Assembly (NCBI GenBank): GCA_020025235.1
Contig: JAHHSL010000024.1
Coordinates: 1 to 30,838, forward strand
Origin: Ruthenibacterium sp.
GTDB lineage: Bacteria; Bacillota; Clostridia; Oscillospirales; Ruminococcaceae
Length of the DNA: 30,838 nucleotides
Reading direction: 5' to 3'
Below, piece after piece: positions 1 to 6,970 of the stretch; within the stretch, counting starts at the first letter, position 1; each line of letters starts with the position of its first letter. The notes beneath the pieces were generated by a model. The model saw only the letters and a list, made by a program, of their open reading frames with translations. It made no database searches and was not told the DNA's origin. The position numbers and the translations under genes were made by a program.

Positions 1-629
1 AACACGAACATGAACATGAACACGAACATGAGCACGACGACCATGAACATGAACATGAACACGATGAACACGATGAACACGAGCATCATCAGCATAACGA
101 TGAACATGTGTGGCTGTCTTTGCCGAGAGCCAAAGCTGCAGTGCACGCGATTGCAAAACAAATCGCACAGGCCGATCCCGCTCATGCGTCGGCTTATCAA
201 TCCAACGCTGAAGCATTTGAGGCCGAGCTGGAGGCTTTGGATCAGGAATATCGCAATGCAGCTGCCGGCGGAAAAACAAACACTTTAGTGTTTACGGATC
301 GCTTCCCGTTTTTCTATATGGCTGACGATTACGGTCTGCAGTATTACGCCGCTTTTACAGGATGCTCTGCGGAATCCGAGGCAAGCTTTGAAACGGTTGC
401 GCTGCTGGCTCAAAAAATCGATGAGCTTGGCATCGCAAATGTGATTACCATTGAAAATCGCTCCCACAAGATTCCCGAAACCGTGATCGAAAACACAAAA
501 ACAAAAGATCAGAACATCCTTGTCATGAATTCTCTGCAATCTGTTACATCGGAGCAGATTCAGGCCGGTTTGACGTATCTGGACGCCATGAAATCCAATC
601 TGGATGTGCTGAAAACAGCCTTGCAGTAA
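1..629 (+). CDS. znuA: Zinc ABC transporter substrate-binding protein, C-terminal part (5' truncated)
   Basis: This is the extracellular zinc-capturing lipoprotein/solute-binding protein of a ZnuABC/AdcABC importer. Only the C-terminal 208 or so residues lie in the window; the frame is open from base 3 with no start. It begins with about 35 residues made almost entirely of His, Glu and Asp (bases 3-107), the His-rich loop typical of zinc-specific members of this family, which is thought to gather zinc. The following part has the family's C-lobe features: the VFTDRFPFFYMADDYGL stretch, an EAS segment, and a conserved acidic/IENR region before the final helices. The stop at 627-629 lies 17 bases before znuC, so the gene heads an operon with znuC and znuB. 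A manganese-specific relative is less likely because of the His-rich loop. The start and signal peptide lie outside the window. Confidence 0.93.
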   Translation, partial: HEHEHEHEHEHDDHEHEHEHDEHDEHEHHQHNDEHVWLSLPRAKAAVHAIAKQIAQADPAHASAYQSNAEAFEAELEALDQEYRNAAAGGKTNTLVFTDRFPFFYMADDYGLQYYAAFTGCSAESEASFETVALLAQKIDELGIANVITIENRSHKIPETVIENTKTKDQNILVMNSLQSVTSEQIQAGLTYLDAMKSNLDVLKTALQ

Positions 630-646
630 GCAAAGGAGAAACGATC

Positions 647-1360
647 ATGGCATTGCTTACTTTCGAGGATGTTGCTTTGGGCTATAACACAGCCAAAGTT
701 GTGGAACATCTTTCTTTTCAGGTGAACGAAGGAGATTACCTGTGCATTGTCGGAGAAAACGGTTCGGGGAAAAGCACCTTGATGAAAACCTGTCTTGGCC
801 TGATTCCGCCTGTTTCGGGAAGCATCGTTTACGGAGCAAAGCTGAAGACGACGGAGATCGGATACCTTCCACAGCAAACCGCCATTCAAAAAGACTTTCC
901 CGCGTCCTGCCGGGAAATCGTGTTGTCCGGCTGCCTGAGCCGCTGCGGCCTGCATCCGTTTTACCGGAAGGCCGAAAAAGAAATGGCAGACGAAAACATG
1001 AAGCGCATGGGGATCACGCATCTGTCGCATCGCTGCTTCAGTGAACTTTCCGGCGGCCAGCAGCAGAGGGTCTTGCTGGCCCGTGCGCTTTGTGCCGCAA
1101 GAAAAATTTTGCTTTTGGATGAACCTGCAGCAGGATTAGACCCCAAAGCAACTGCTGAAATGTACACCTTGATTCGGCAGCTGCATCATAGCGGAATCAC
1201 GATCATTATGATCACTCACGATATTCCTGCGGCGGTTCGCGATGCCACCCATATACTCCACATTGGAAGCCAGCCGGTTTTTTGGGGAACAAAAGAGATA
1301 TATCAGCAGGGCGTATTCGCTTCATCCCTGTCCTGCGTCAATCAGGGAGGGCTGCCATGA
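647..1360 (+). CDS. znuC: Zinc ABC transporter ATP-binding protein
   Basis: Cytoplasmic ATPase that powers zinc import through ZnuB. At 237 aa it has the usual length for the family. Visible motifs are the Walker A GENGSGKST (residues 36-44), Q-loop Gln around 76-77, signature LSGGQQQR (134-141), Walker B ILLLDE (154-159) and switch His191 (ITHD). All catalytic residues are intact. The ATG at 647 follows an AAAGGAGAAA ribosome binding site in the 17-base gap after znuA. The 3' end overlaps the start of znuB by 1-4 bases, which suggests translational coupling. The znuA and znuB neighbours assign the substrate as zinc; the ATPase alone could not distinguish zinc from manganese. Confidence 0.94.
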   Translation: MALLTFEDVALGYNTAKVVEHLSFQVNEGDYLCIVGENGSGKSTLMKTCLGLIPPVSGSIVYGAKLKTTEIGYLPQQTAIQKDFPASCREIVLSGCLSRCGLHPFYRKAEKEMADENMKRMGITHLSHRCFSELSGGQQQRVLLARALCAARKILLLDEPAAGLDPKATAEMYTLIRQLHHSGITIIMITHDIPAAVRDATHILHIGSQPVFWGTKEIYQQGVFASSLSCVNQGGLP

Positions 1361-2202
1361 TGAATCTGCTGGATACGCTTATCATGTACTTTCAGTATCC
1401 GTTTGTGCGGCGCGCCCTAGTGGTCGGCGTCCTCACTGCATTATGTGCATCCTTATTGGGTGTGACACTGGTTTTGAAACGATTTTCATTCATCGGCGAC
1501 GGTCTTTCTCATGTCGCGTTCGGCGTCATGTGCATCGCCGCGATTCTGCACTTATCGAATGATATGCTGCTGATCCTTCCCGTGACGATCGCTTGCGCTG
1601 TCATTTTGCTTCATGGCGGCTGCAGGCTGAAGCTCAAAGGGGACGCGGCACTTGCTGTGCTGTCCGTGAGCGCCCTTGCTGTCGGCTATCTTTTAATGAA
1701 CGTATTTTCAGCATCGGCCAATGTATCCGGGGACGTCTGCACAACGCTTTTCGGTTCAACCTCTATTTTAACGTTGACCAAAAGTCAGGTTTGGCTCAGT
1801 ATCTTCCTGTCGGTATTGGTCTTGTTCGTTTACATCGTGTTTTACAATAAAATTTTCGCCGTCACATTTGATGAAACCTTTGCGCAGGCGACCGGGCTGC
1901 GGGTAAAAACATATAACCTGCTGATTGCTGTTGTCATCGCCGTGATTATCGTTCTGGCGATGAAGCTTGTGGGTTCCCTGCTGATTTCGGCGCTTATTAT
2001 CTTTCCGGCATTGTCCGCCATGCGGCTTTTCAAAAATTACCGGGCAGTCATCATCTTCTCTGCCTGCCTTTCTGTACTGTGTGCCGCGCTGGGGATCGTC
2101 GTTGCCGTTGTCAGCGGAACGCCTGTCGGCTCCACGATCGTTGCCGTCGATCTTGCCGCTTTTCTGGGCGCCTGTATGATCGGAGGCCTGAAACATGCAT
2201 AG
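1357..2202 (+). CDS. znuB: Zinc ABC transporter permease
   Basis: Integral membrane permease of the zinc importer, 281 aa, with about eight hydrophobic segments and the ABC-3 family pattern (FSFIGDGLSHVAFG near the N-terminus, and GSLLISALIIFPALSA, the loop expected to contact ZnuC). The frame is open further upstream to 1282, but that would overlap znuC by 79 bases. The start at 1357 (or the adjacent ATG at 1360) is preferred because AGGGAGGG at 1344-1351 sits 5-8 bases before it, giving an ATGA-type overlap with the znuC stop. The 3' end overlaps the next gene by 8 bases, so all four genes appear to be one transcript. Confidence 0.92.
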   Translation: MMNLLDTLIMYFQYPFVRRALVVGVLTALCASLLGVTLVLKRFSFIGDGLSHVAFGVMCIAAILHLSNDMLLILPVTIACAVILLHGGCRLKLKGDAALAVLSVSALAVGYLLMNVFSASANVSGDVCTTLFGSTSILTLTKSQVWLSIFLSVLVLFVYIVFYNKIFAVTFDETFAQATGLRVKTYNLLIAVVIAVIIVLAMKLVGSLLISALIIFPALSAMRLFKNYRAVIIFSACLSVLCAALGIVVAVVSGTPVGSTIVAVDLAAFLGACMIGGLKHA

Positions 2203-2791
2203 CCTGCGAAACGCAGTGTTTGCTGCTGCTCTGGTTTTGTGTGTCGTTCTGGCGGGATGTTCGGCTCCAAAGGCAGATTCCTCCTTGCCGCCTGCTTCAT
2301 CACGTCCTATTGTGCCGGAAAAATCAGCCGATGCGTCATCCGACAACATCCCCTCTCGATCAGAGGAAGGCACAGGCGAGGCGCATACCCCGCCTGCGCC
2401 TTCCTCCGACGCATCGGAGCAGGTGGATCTTGATTTAACCGATTTCAGCCCCAATATGCTTTATGCCGAAGTGTACAACATCACTTCGATGCCGGAGGAT
2501 TATATCGGGAAATCCATAAAGATAACCGGTCAATTCGGACATTTTAACGAGTTCGATGAAAACGGGGCCCCGATTCCGGATAAGGACATCTTCGTCTGCG
2601 TCATCAGCGACGCCATGGCCTGCTGTGCCACAGGGCTTGAATTTGTGCCGGCAGAAGAAAGCTTTTCAGAAAATTACCCGCAGGACGGGACCCCAATCAC
2701 TGTAACCGGTGTGTGCGATATCCTGATCGACGAAATCGGGCACTTCCCGATCGTTCAGCTTCGTGATGCACACATCGAGCAAGTGAAATAA
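2195..2791 (+). CDS. Zinc-operon lipoprotein with a C-terminal DUF1980-like (YcgQ-type) domain
   Basis: A 198-aa predicted lipoprotein. Residues 1-22 form a short signal peptide ending in the lipobox LAGC, with Cys22 as the acylated residue. Residues 23-85 are a Ser/Pro/Glu-rich linker. Residues 86-198 form a compact beta-rich domain with two Lys/Ile-rich strands ending in TG (KSIKITGQF and TPITVTGVC) and a central VISDAMACCATGLEFV block containing vicinal Cys143-Cys144, plus Cys135 and Cys174. The 'cys-cys plus glycine' block and paired ITG strands resemble the C-terminal domain of DUF1980/YcgQ proteins, which are linked to zinc and likely OB-fold; I infer this by eye. The ATG at 2195 has GGAGG eight bases upstream and overlaps znuB by 8 bases. 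It may handle or sense zinc at the cell surface, but no biochemical function can be claimed. It is the last gene before the terminator. Confidence 0.8.
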   Translation: MHSLRNAVFAAALVLCVVLAGCSAPKADSSLPPASSRPIVPEKSADASSDNIPSRSEEGTGEAHTPPAPSSDASEQVDLDLTDFSPNMLYAEVYNITSMPEDYIGKSIKITGQFGHFNEFDENGAPIPDKDIFVCVISDAMACCATGLEFVPAEESFSENYPQDGTPITVTGVCDILIDEIGHFPIVQLRDAHIEQVK

Positions 2792-2834
2792 TCCCGCTGC
2801 TGCCGCAGCTATTCTTTTAAACCTGCAAAACGCA

Positions 2835-2880
2835 CCAAGAGCCTTCCCTCTGCAGAGGGAAGGCTCTTGGTCTTTGATAT
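2835..2880 (+). terminator. Palindromic terminator of the znu operon
   Basis: Bases 2835-2870 are a perfect 36-base palindrome (two 18-base arms starting CCAAGAGCC), 43 bases after the lipoprotein stop. The following TCTTTGATAT is only moderately T-rich, so termination strength is uncertain. Confidence 0.7.
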
Positions 2881-2900
2881 CCCATTTGTTTTAAATATAA

Positions 2901-2964
2901 AAAAACCGAAACACCTTGATTTCCGAAGGACTATTGCCCTGGCTTCAAATGTGTTTCGGTTTTT
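2901..2964 (-). terminator. Terminator of tRNA-Ser, large loop
   Basis: 14-base arms (2901-2914 and 2951-2964) pair perfectly around a 36-base loop. Read on the minus strand the second arm ends in CGGTTTTTTT just after the tRNA 3' end. The plus strand also ends in TTTTT, so it may act in both directions. Confidence 0.7.
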
Positions 2965-2965
2965 A

Positions 2966-3056
2966 TGGCGGAGAGTTAGGGATTTGAACCCTAGGTACCT
3001 TTAAAGGGTACACACGATTTCCAGTCGTGCGCCTTAGACCACTCAGCCAACTCTCC
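2966..3056 (-). tRNA. tRNA-Ser (anticodon GGA)
   Basis: The minus strand gives a class II tRNA of 91 nt including an encoded CCA (bases 2966-2968). The acceptor arms GGAGAGU and ACUCUCC pair fully, with G as discriminator. The anticodon loop reads CUGGAAA, so the anticodon is GGA and it reads serine UCC/UCU codons. A long variable arm of about 15 or more bases (the GUACCCUUUAAAGGUACC region) and the T loop GGUUCAAAUCC are visible. The long variable arm fits tRNA-Ser. Confidence 0.95.
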
Positions 3057-3075
3057 GAATATTTGGCGCTTTATT

Positions 3076-3104
3076 ATAATACCTGATTACGGTATAAAAG
3101 TCAA
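3076..3104 (-). promoter_or_regulatory. Sigma-A promoter of tRNA-Ser
   Basis: On the minus strand TTGACT (3104-3099) and TATTAT (3081-3076) are separated by 17 bases, about 20 bases upstream of the tRNA. It is a near-consensus vegetative promoter. Confidence 0.82.
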
Positions 3105-3179
3105 GCGTTTTTTCAATTATTTTAAAAAATTCCTTATCATTCTTATGTCGCGCTGTTTTCCGTTTTATTGCCTGTCCGT

Positions 3180-3209
3180 TTCACAAAACCGCCGTCTTCG
3201 GCATATACT
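3180..3209 (+). promoter_or_regulatory. Candidate sigma-A promoter for the 97-aa protein gene
   Basis: TTCACA (3180-3185) and TATACT (3204-3209) are separated by 18 bases, 56 bases before the ATG at 3265. The match is good (5/6 and 5/6) but based on the motif alone. Confidence 0.5.
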
Positions 3210-3264
3210 GATACAGGTCATGCAAATCGCGTGATATTCTATCCATTCAAGAGGAGGATTTTCT

Positions 3265-3558
3265 ATGTCGATGCCCGTTATCACCACATCTCCGTGTCCG
3301 ATTTCCATGGGGCAGGCCATCACCGATCTGATCGAATCCATTGCACTGGAGGAAACCGCGCTCAGCCACGTACTGAATGCCGAGGGAGAAAAGATTCAAA
3401 AGGTTCTTTCTATGGACTGCATCTCCCTTGCCGAAATTCTGGAAGCGAACGAAACGGTCATGAATATGGTTTCCACGGTAAATGATCTGGAGCACACCCT
3501 GCAGGCAAAGCTTTCTCTTGTTACCGATAAGCTCTATTACCCTTCCCGTGAATACTGA
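3265..3558 (+). CDS. Small helical protein of unknown function (ALSHVLNAEGEKIQ type)
   Basis: A 97-aa soluble, mostly helical protein with no signal peptide or transmembrane segment. After a short N-terminal tail (residues 1-13, MSMPVITTSPCPI) it has a long amphipathic helix containing ALSHVLNAEGEKIQ (about residues 32-45). Two further helices follow, the last around DLEHTLQAKL. From memory, similar short proteins with an 'AL.H.LNAEGEKIQ' motif occur in spore-forming Clostridia and Bacilli, sometimes in tandem copies, and are usually annotated as hypothetical. A spore or surface role would be a guess. The ATG at 3265 has a strong GAGGAGG site at 3250-3256. It has its own promoter and terminator, so it is a single-gene unit. 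Confidence 0.75.
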   Translation: MSMPVITTSPCPISMGQAITDLIESIALEETALSHVLNAEGEKIQKVLSMDCISLAEILEANETVMNMVSTVNDLEHTLQAKLSLVTDKLYYPSREY

Positions 3559-3577
3559 TTTTCCGGATTCTGTCAAG

Positions 3578-3615
3578 CGGCACAGCCTTTCAGGGCTGTG
3601 CCGTTTCGTTTCTTT
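3578..3615 (+). terminator. Rho-independent terminator after the 97-aa protein gene
   Basis: A 10-bp perfect stem (CGGCACAGCC at 3578-3587 with 3594-3603) with a 6-base loop, followed by TTTCGTTTCTTT. Confidence 0.85.
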
Positions 3616-3751
3616 ACGAAAACAAAAGGCGAAACCGATCCCGCCAGAGATCACGTTCCGCCTTTTGCTGAATATTATCAAATTCTGAACGTTCGTTTTC
3701 GCACCGTTCGGCACAGCGATCCATACTGTACCTGTCTGTGCTATGCTTGGG

Positions 3752-4678
3752 TCAATACTTATAGAAGCCTTCCCCTGCTGCCACGCCCAGCTTTCCCTGT
3801 TCGATATAGCCCTTGACCATACTGCAAATCGCCTTATAATGGAATGGCGCAATATTTTCCGGGATATCCACATACATCGAAACGATATTGTACACCGTGG
3901 TCAGCCCTACGATATCCATGATCTGGAACGGGCCGAGCGGCGATCCGAAGCCCATTCTCCACGCTTTATCAATATCAGCCGGTTCGGCAACCTCCGTCGC
4001 CATAAGATCCAGTGCCGAAAATAAGAACGGCACCAAAAGCGAATTCAGCAGATACCCGCTTTTTTCTTTGCGCACGGGGATCGGCTCCATGCGGATCTGC
4101 TTTGCAAATTCCATTGTGGCATCAAAGCTGGCGGCATCTGTTCCGGCATGTCCCATAACTTCTGCCATATTGTTGAACCAGATCTGGTTTGCAAAATGAA
4201 GCGCCAGATAGCGTTCCGGTCTTCCGGTATATTCTGCGAACTGCGACGGCAGAAGCGTGGAGGAATTTGTCAGCAGAATTGTCTTTTCCGGCAAAAGCGG
4301 CGCCAGATTCTTATAAAACGCCACTTTTACGTCAACATTTTCTGCCACGGATTCAATCACGATATCCGCATCCGCCACTGCCTTTTTCATGTCAGTCTCC
4401 AGCTTCAGGCCGGCATACGCAGCTTTCACCTTTTCAATGCAGGCATTTTTATCAAAGCCCTGCACATCGGCAATACCCATTGCCCAGCGCGCAGGGTTCT
4501 TTTCCATGCCTTCGATCGTTCCGATATACGCCTGCTGCAATGCATTGATTTTCGGACGGGTGCGTGTAATGCTTTCTTCGCTGCGCAGCCAGATCGTTAC
4601 ATCAAAGCCGCAATAAGCCGCCTGAAATGCAATCTGGCTTCCCAGAACACCACCGCCGGCAACAACAATTTTTTTCAT
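3752..4678 (-). CDS. 3-hydroxyacyl-CoA dehydrogenase family protein
   Basis: NAD-dependent oxidoreductase that would interconvert 3-hydroxyacyl-CoA and 3-oxoacyl-CoA, for example in butyrate-type or beta-oxidation chemistry. It has 308 aa, slightly longer than typical Hbd (about 280). The N-terminal Rossmann fold shows AGGGVLGSQIA (about residues 7-17). The catalytic set of the family is present: Ser139/140 (NSSTL), His161 (LHF), Glu173 (AEV) and Asn212 (LLNSLL). The C-terminus ends in GEGFYKY, as in the family. One oddity is that the usual NPV after the catalytic His region reads NQI, so the substrate may differ from 3-hydroxybutyryl-CoA. AGAAGGTG precedes the ATG. No thiolase, crotonase or acyl-CoA dehydrogenase gene is nearby, so the pathway cannot be read from context. 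Confidence 0.85.
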   Translation of the reverse strand: MKKIVVAGGGVLGSQIAFQAAYCGFDVTIWLRSEESITRTRPKINALQQAYIGTIEGMEKNPARWAMGIADVQGFDKNACIEKVKAAYAGLKLETDMKKAVADADIVIESVAENVDVKVAFYKNLAPLLPEKTILLTNSSTLLPSQFAEYTGRPERYLALHFANQIWFNNMAEVMGHAGTDAASFDATMEFAKQIRMEPIPVRKEKSGYLLNSLLVPFLFSALDLMATEVAEPADIDKAWRMGFGSPLGPFQIMDIVGLTTVYNIVSMYVDIPENIAPFHYKAICSMVKGYIEQGKLGVAAGEGFYKY

Positions 4679-4722
4679 TCAAACACCTTCTTTATAATCA
4701 TGGCGAAAACGAACTTTTCGAT

Positions 4723-4751
4723 ATTGTAGCACTGCCTGCCCTTTTCGTCTA
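4723..4751 (-). promoter_or_regulatory. Candidate promoter of the 3-hydroxyacyl-CoA dehydrogenase gene
   Basis: On the minus strand TAGACG (4751-4746) and TACAAT (4728-4723) are separated by 17 bases, about 45 bases upstream of the ATG. Confidence 0.5.
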
Positions 4752-5057
4752 GATATTTTTTTAACAAGTTCTGATTCGTTAATTGGGCAATATCACAAAA
4801 ACCATTCTGTTCCGCCATAATCGCGCCTGTTTTCATCCGGAAAAGCCCTTGCTGCGCCGTCCCTGCATCAAAAATCATATTCATGGCAAGTGTCTTTGTG
4901 CGCTGCAAACGGCAGCCGCACTTGCGCAAGAGGCACATTCTTTGGAGTGAAGGCATGCAAATACACGCCGATATTCCCTGCCGCAAAGCCGCAGGCGTAC
5001 CGCGCTCTTGCCTGCTCTGCCGCACTTTTTCCTTTCAGTGTTTTATAAAGCCGCAAC
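4752..5057 (-). other. Intergenic stretch with no recognised gene
   Basis: Between the tsf terminator and the dehydrogenase promoter I find only short open frames without a ribosome binding site or a recognisable protein. One minus-strand frame ends in a TGA that overlaps the dehydrogenase ATG, but it runs straight through the predicted promoter. The stretch could be a decayed gene. Nothing here is supported as coding. Confidence 0.5.
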
Positions 5058-5097
5058 AAAAAAGCAGCACCGGAGGTTTCCCTCGGTGCTGCTTTTT
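5058..5097 (-). terminator. Terminator of the rpsB-tsf operon
   Basis: GCAGCACCG (5064-5072) pairs with CGGTGCTGC (5084-5092). On the minus strand it is followed by a run of T, about 85 bases after the tsf stop. The plus-strand side also ends in TTTTT. Confidence 0.85.
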
Positions 5098-5179
5098 AAT
5101 GCTTTGTTTTCCGGCTGCTCTGCACGGCATTTTCAGCCCAATGCAAGCCGCCTGAAAATATCGGAACAGTAAAGTCCGA

Positions 5180-6094
5180 TTATTTCACCATGCCGGCAAC
5201 TTCGGATGCAAAGTCATCTTCACGTTTTTCCAGACCTTCGCCCTTTTCATAACGGACAAAGCTGACGATCTTGATGTCTCCGCCGAGTTCCTTTGCGGTG
5301 TTCTGGGTGTACTTTGTAACGTTCAGGTCAGGATCCTTAACGAATTCCTGCTCAACAAGGCAGTTTTCCTTGTAGAACTTGCCGATGCGGCCGAGAACCA
5401 TCTTCTCTTTGATGTTTTCCGGCTTGTTAGCATTCTTCGGATCGTTTGCGATCTGAGCAAGCAGAATGTTCTTTTCGTTCTCGATAACTTCTGCCGGAAC
5501 ATCTTCCTCACGCACATAGCTGGGGTTGGAAGCTGCGATCTGCATTGCGATATCCTTGCCGTAAGCAGCAAACTCGGGCTTTGCAGCAACTGCGTCGTCT
5601 GCTTCAAAGTGTACCAGAACAGCGTGCGTTCCGCCGCCGTGGATGTATGCAGCGCATACGCCCTCAACACGGGCAAAACGGCGAACCTTGATGTTTTCCT
5701 TGATGACAAGGATCAGACCCTTCAGAGCTTCGTCAACGGTGCCTTCGCCCATTTTGCAGTTCATCAGAGCCTCAACATCAGCGGGGTTCTCGTTTGCAAC
5801 AACAACAGCCAGTTCCTTAACGAAGGTAACGAACTTGTCGTTCTTTGCAACGAAGTCGGTTTCTGCGTTTACTTCCAGAACAACGCCGACCTTATCGATA
5901 ACGGTGGCATAAACCATACCCTCTGCCGCAATACGGCCTGCCTTCTTGGCAGCGGTTGCAAGGCCCTTCTCGCGAAGGAGCTCGACAGCCTTTTCAAAGT
6001 CGCCGTTTGCATCGGTGAGGGCCTTTTTGCATTCCATCATGCCGCAATCGGTCTGCTTGCGCAGTTCCATTACGTCTTTTGCACTAATTGCCAT
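5180..6094 (-). CDS. tsf: Translation elongation factor Ts
   Basis: EF-Ts recharges EF-Tu by exchanging GDP for GTP in the cytoplasm. The 304-aa product starts with the UBA-like domain and the family signature region (VMELRKQTDCGMMECKKAL, residues 9-27). It continues with RIAAEG and the core-domain hallmark VLEVNAETDFVAKN (about residues 72-85), whose TDF contacts EF-Tu in known structures. The length is normal. It lies 43 bases downstream of rpsB in the order found in nearly all bacteria, and the pair shares the rpsB promoter and the terminator at 5058-5097. GGGGGAAA lies just upstream of the ATG. No unusual features. Confidence 0.97.
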   Translation of the reverse strand: MAISAKDVMELRKQTDCGMMECKKALTDANGDFEKAVELLREKGLATAAKKAGRIAAEGMVYATVIDKVGVVLEVNAETDFVAKNDKFVTFVKELAVVVANENPADVEALMNCKMGEGTVDEALKGLILVIKENIKVRRFARVEGVCAAYIHGGGTHAVLVHFEADDAVAAKPEFAAYGKDIAMQIAASNPSYVREEDVPAEVIENEKNILLAQIANDPKNANKPENIKEKMVLGRIGKFYKENCLVEQEFVKDPDLNVTKYTQNTAKELGGDIKIVSFVRYEKGEGLEKREDDFASEVAGMVK

Positions 6095-6137
6095 TTTAAT
6101 TTCCCCCTGTCAGAATTTATAAAACCTGTGTGCAGGA

Positions 6138-6866
6138 TTATTCAGCAGCTTCTTCTGCTTCAGCTTCTGCTGCGTTCATCTGTTCGCCCTGACGGCCTTC
6201 CAGAACAGCGTCAGCCATTGCGCCGGCAATCAGCTTAACAGCGCGGATTGCGTCGTCGTTGCCCGGGATGACGTAATCGATCTCGTCCGGATCGCAGTTG
6301 GTGTCAACAATTGCAACAATGGGGATGTTCAGCTTGCGAGCCTCGGAAACAGCGATGCGCTCTTTGCGGGGGTCAACAATGAACATAGCTGCCGGCAGCT
6401 GTTCCATCGTCTTAACACCGCCAAGGAACTTTTCGAGCTTTTCGAGTTCGAGCTCAAGCTTTGCAACTTCCTTCTTGGGAAGCATTTCAAAGGTGCCGTC
6501 TTCACGCATTTTGTTGATCTGCTCCATGCGGTTGATGCGGCGGCGGATCGTGCGGAAGTTGGTGAGCATGCCGCCCAGCCAGCGAGCGTTTACAAAGTGC
6601 ATGCCGCAGCGGACTGCTTCTTCACGAACGGAATCCTGAGCCTGCTTCTTGGTGCCGACGAACAGGATCTCGCCGCCCTGCGCTGCGGTGTCACGAACAA
6701 AGTTATAAGCTTCATCCAGCTTCTTTACAGTCTTCTGAAGGTCAATGATATAGATACCATTGCGTTCGGTGAAGATGTACTTTGCCATTTTGGGGTTCCA
6801 GCGGCGGGTCTGGTGACCGAAGTGCACGCCGGCTTCGAGAAGCTGTTTCATAGATACTACTGCCAT
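6138..6866 (-). CDS. rpsB: 30S ribosomal protein S2
   Basis: Structural protein of the small ribosomal subunit, 242 aa. The N-terminus MKQLLEAGVHFGHQTRRWNPKM and internal segments such as the ARWLGGMLTNF and IVAIVDTNCDPD stretches are diagnostic of S2. The last 15 residues or so are an acidic Ala/Glu tail (NAAEAEAEEAAE), a common C-terminal extension in Clostridia. The start has a strong AGGAGG site ten bases upstream. It is the first gene of the rpsB-tsf operon, with a consensus promoter and a roughly 98-base structured leader, so autoregulation through the leader is plausible. Confidence 0.98.
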   Translation of the reverse strand: MAVVSMKQLLEAGVHFGHQTRRWNPKMAKYIFTERNGIYIIDLQKTVKKLDEAYNFVRDTAAQGGEILFVGTKKQAQDSVREEAVRCGMHFVNARWLGGMLTNFRTIRRRINRMEQINKMREDGTFEMLPKKEVAKLELELEKLEKFLGGVKTMEQLPAAMFIVDPRKERIAVSEARKLNIPIVAIVDTNCDPDEIDYVIPGNDDAIRAVKLIAGAMADAVLEGRQGEQMNAAEAEAEEAAE

Positions 6867-6910
6867 AATTTGTGTCCTCCTAAAATTTGTTTTTTACCTC
6901 CGCATATCCT

Positions 6911-6953
6911 GCATGGCACGCCACCCATTGGGCACCGGCGGTCAAAGACATGC
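6911..6953 (-). promoter_or_regulatory. Structured 5' leader of rpsB
   Basis: In the minus-strand RNA, GCATG (6953-6949) pairs with CATGC (6915-6911). Between them is a hairpin CGCC-GGT-GCCC-AAT-GGGT-GGCG with a 3-base bulge. It lies between the predicted start site (about 6964) and the ribosome binding site. The fold is compatible with an S2-binding autoregulatory element, but I could not match it to a named RNA family. Confidence 0.5.
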
Positions 6954-6970
6954 GTGCGTATTACCGTAAT

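Noticed and set aside
1..110. Tandem repeats at the window start as a possible CRISPR or satellite
   Set aside because: They are in frame and encode the His-rich loop of ZnuA; units are short and without spacers.
4675..5025. A 116-codon minus-strand frame whose TGA overlaps the dehydrogenase ATG, and a 63-codon frame (4868-5059) starting with TTG right after the tsf terminator
   Set aside because: Neither has a ribosome binding site or recognisable protein similarity. The first crosses the predicted dehydrogenase promoter, and the second starts inside the terminator stem flank.
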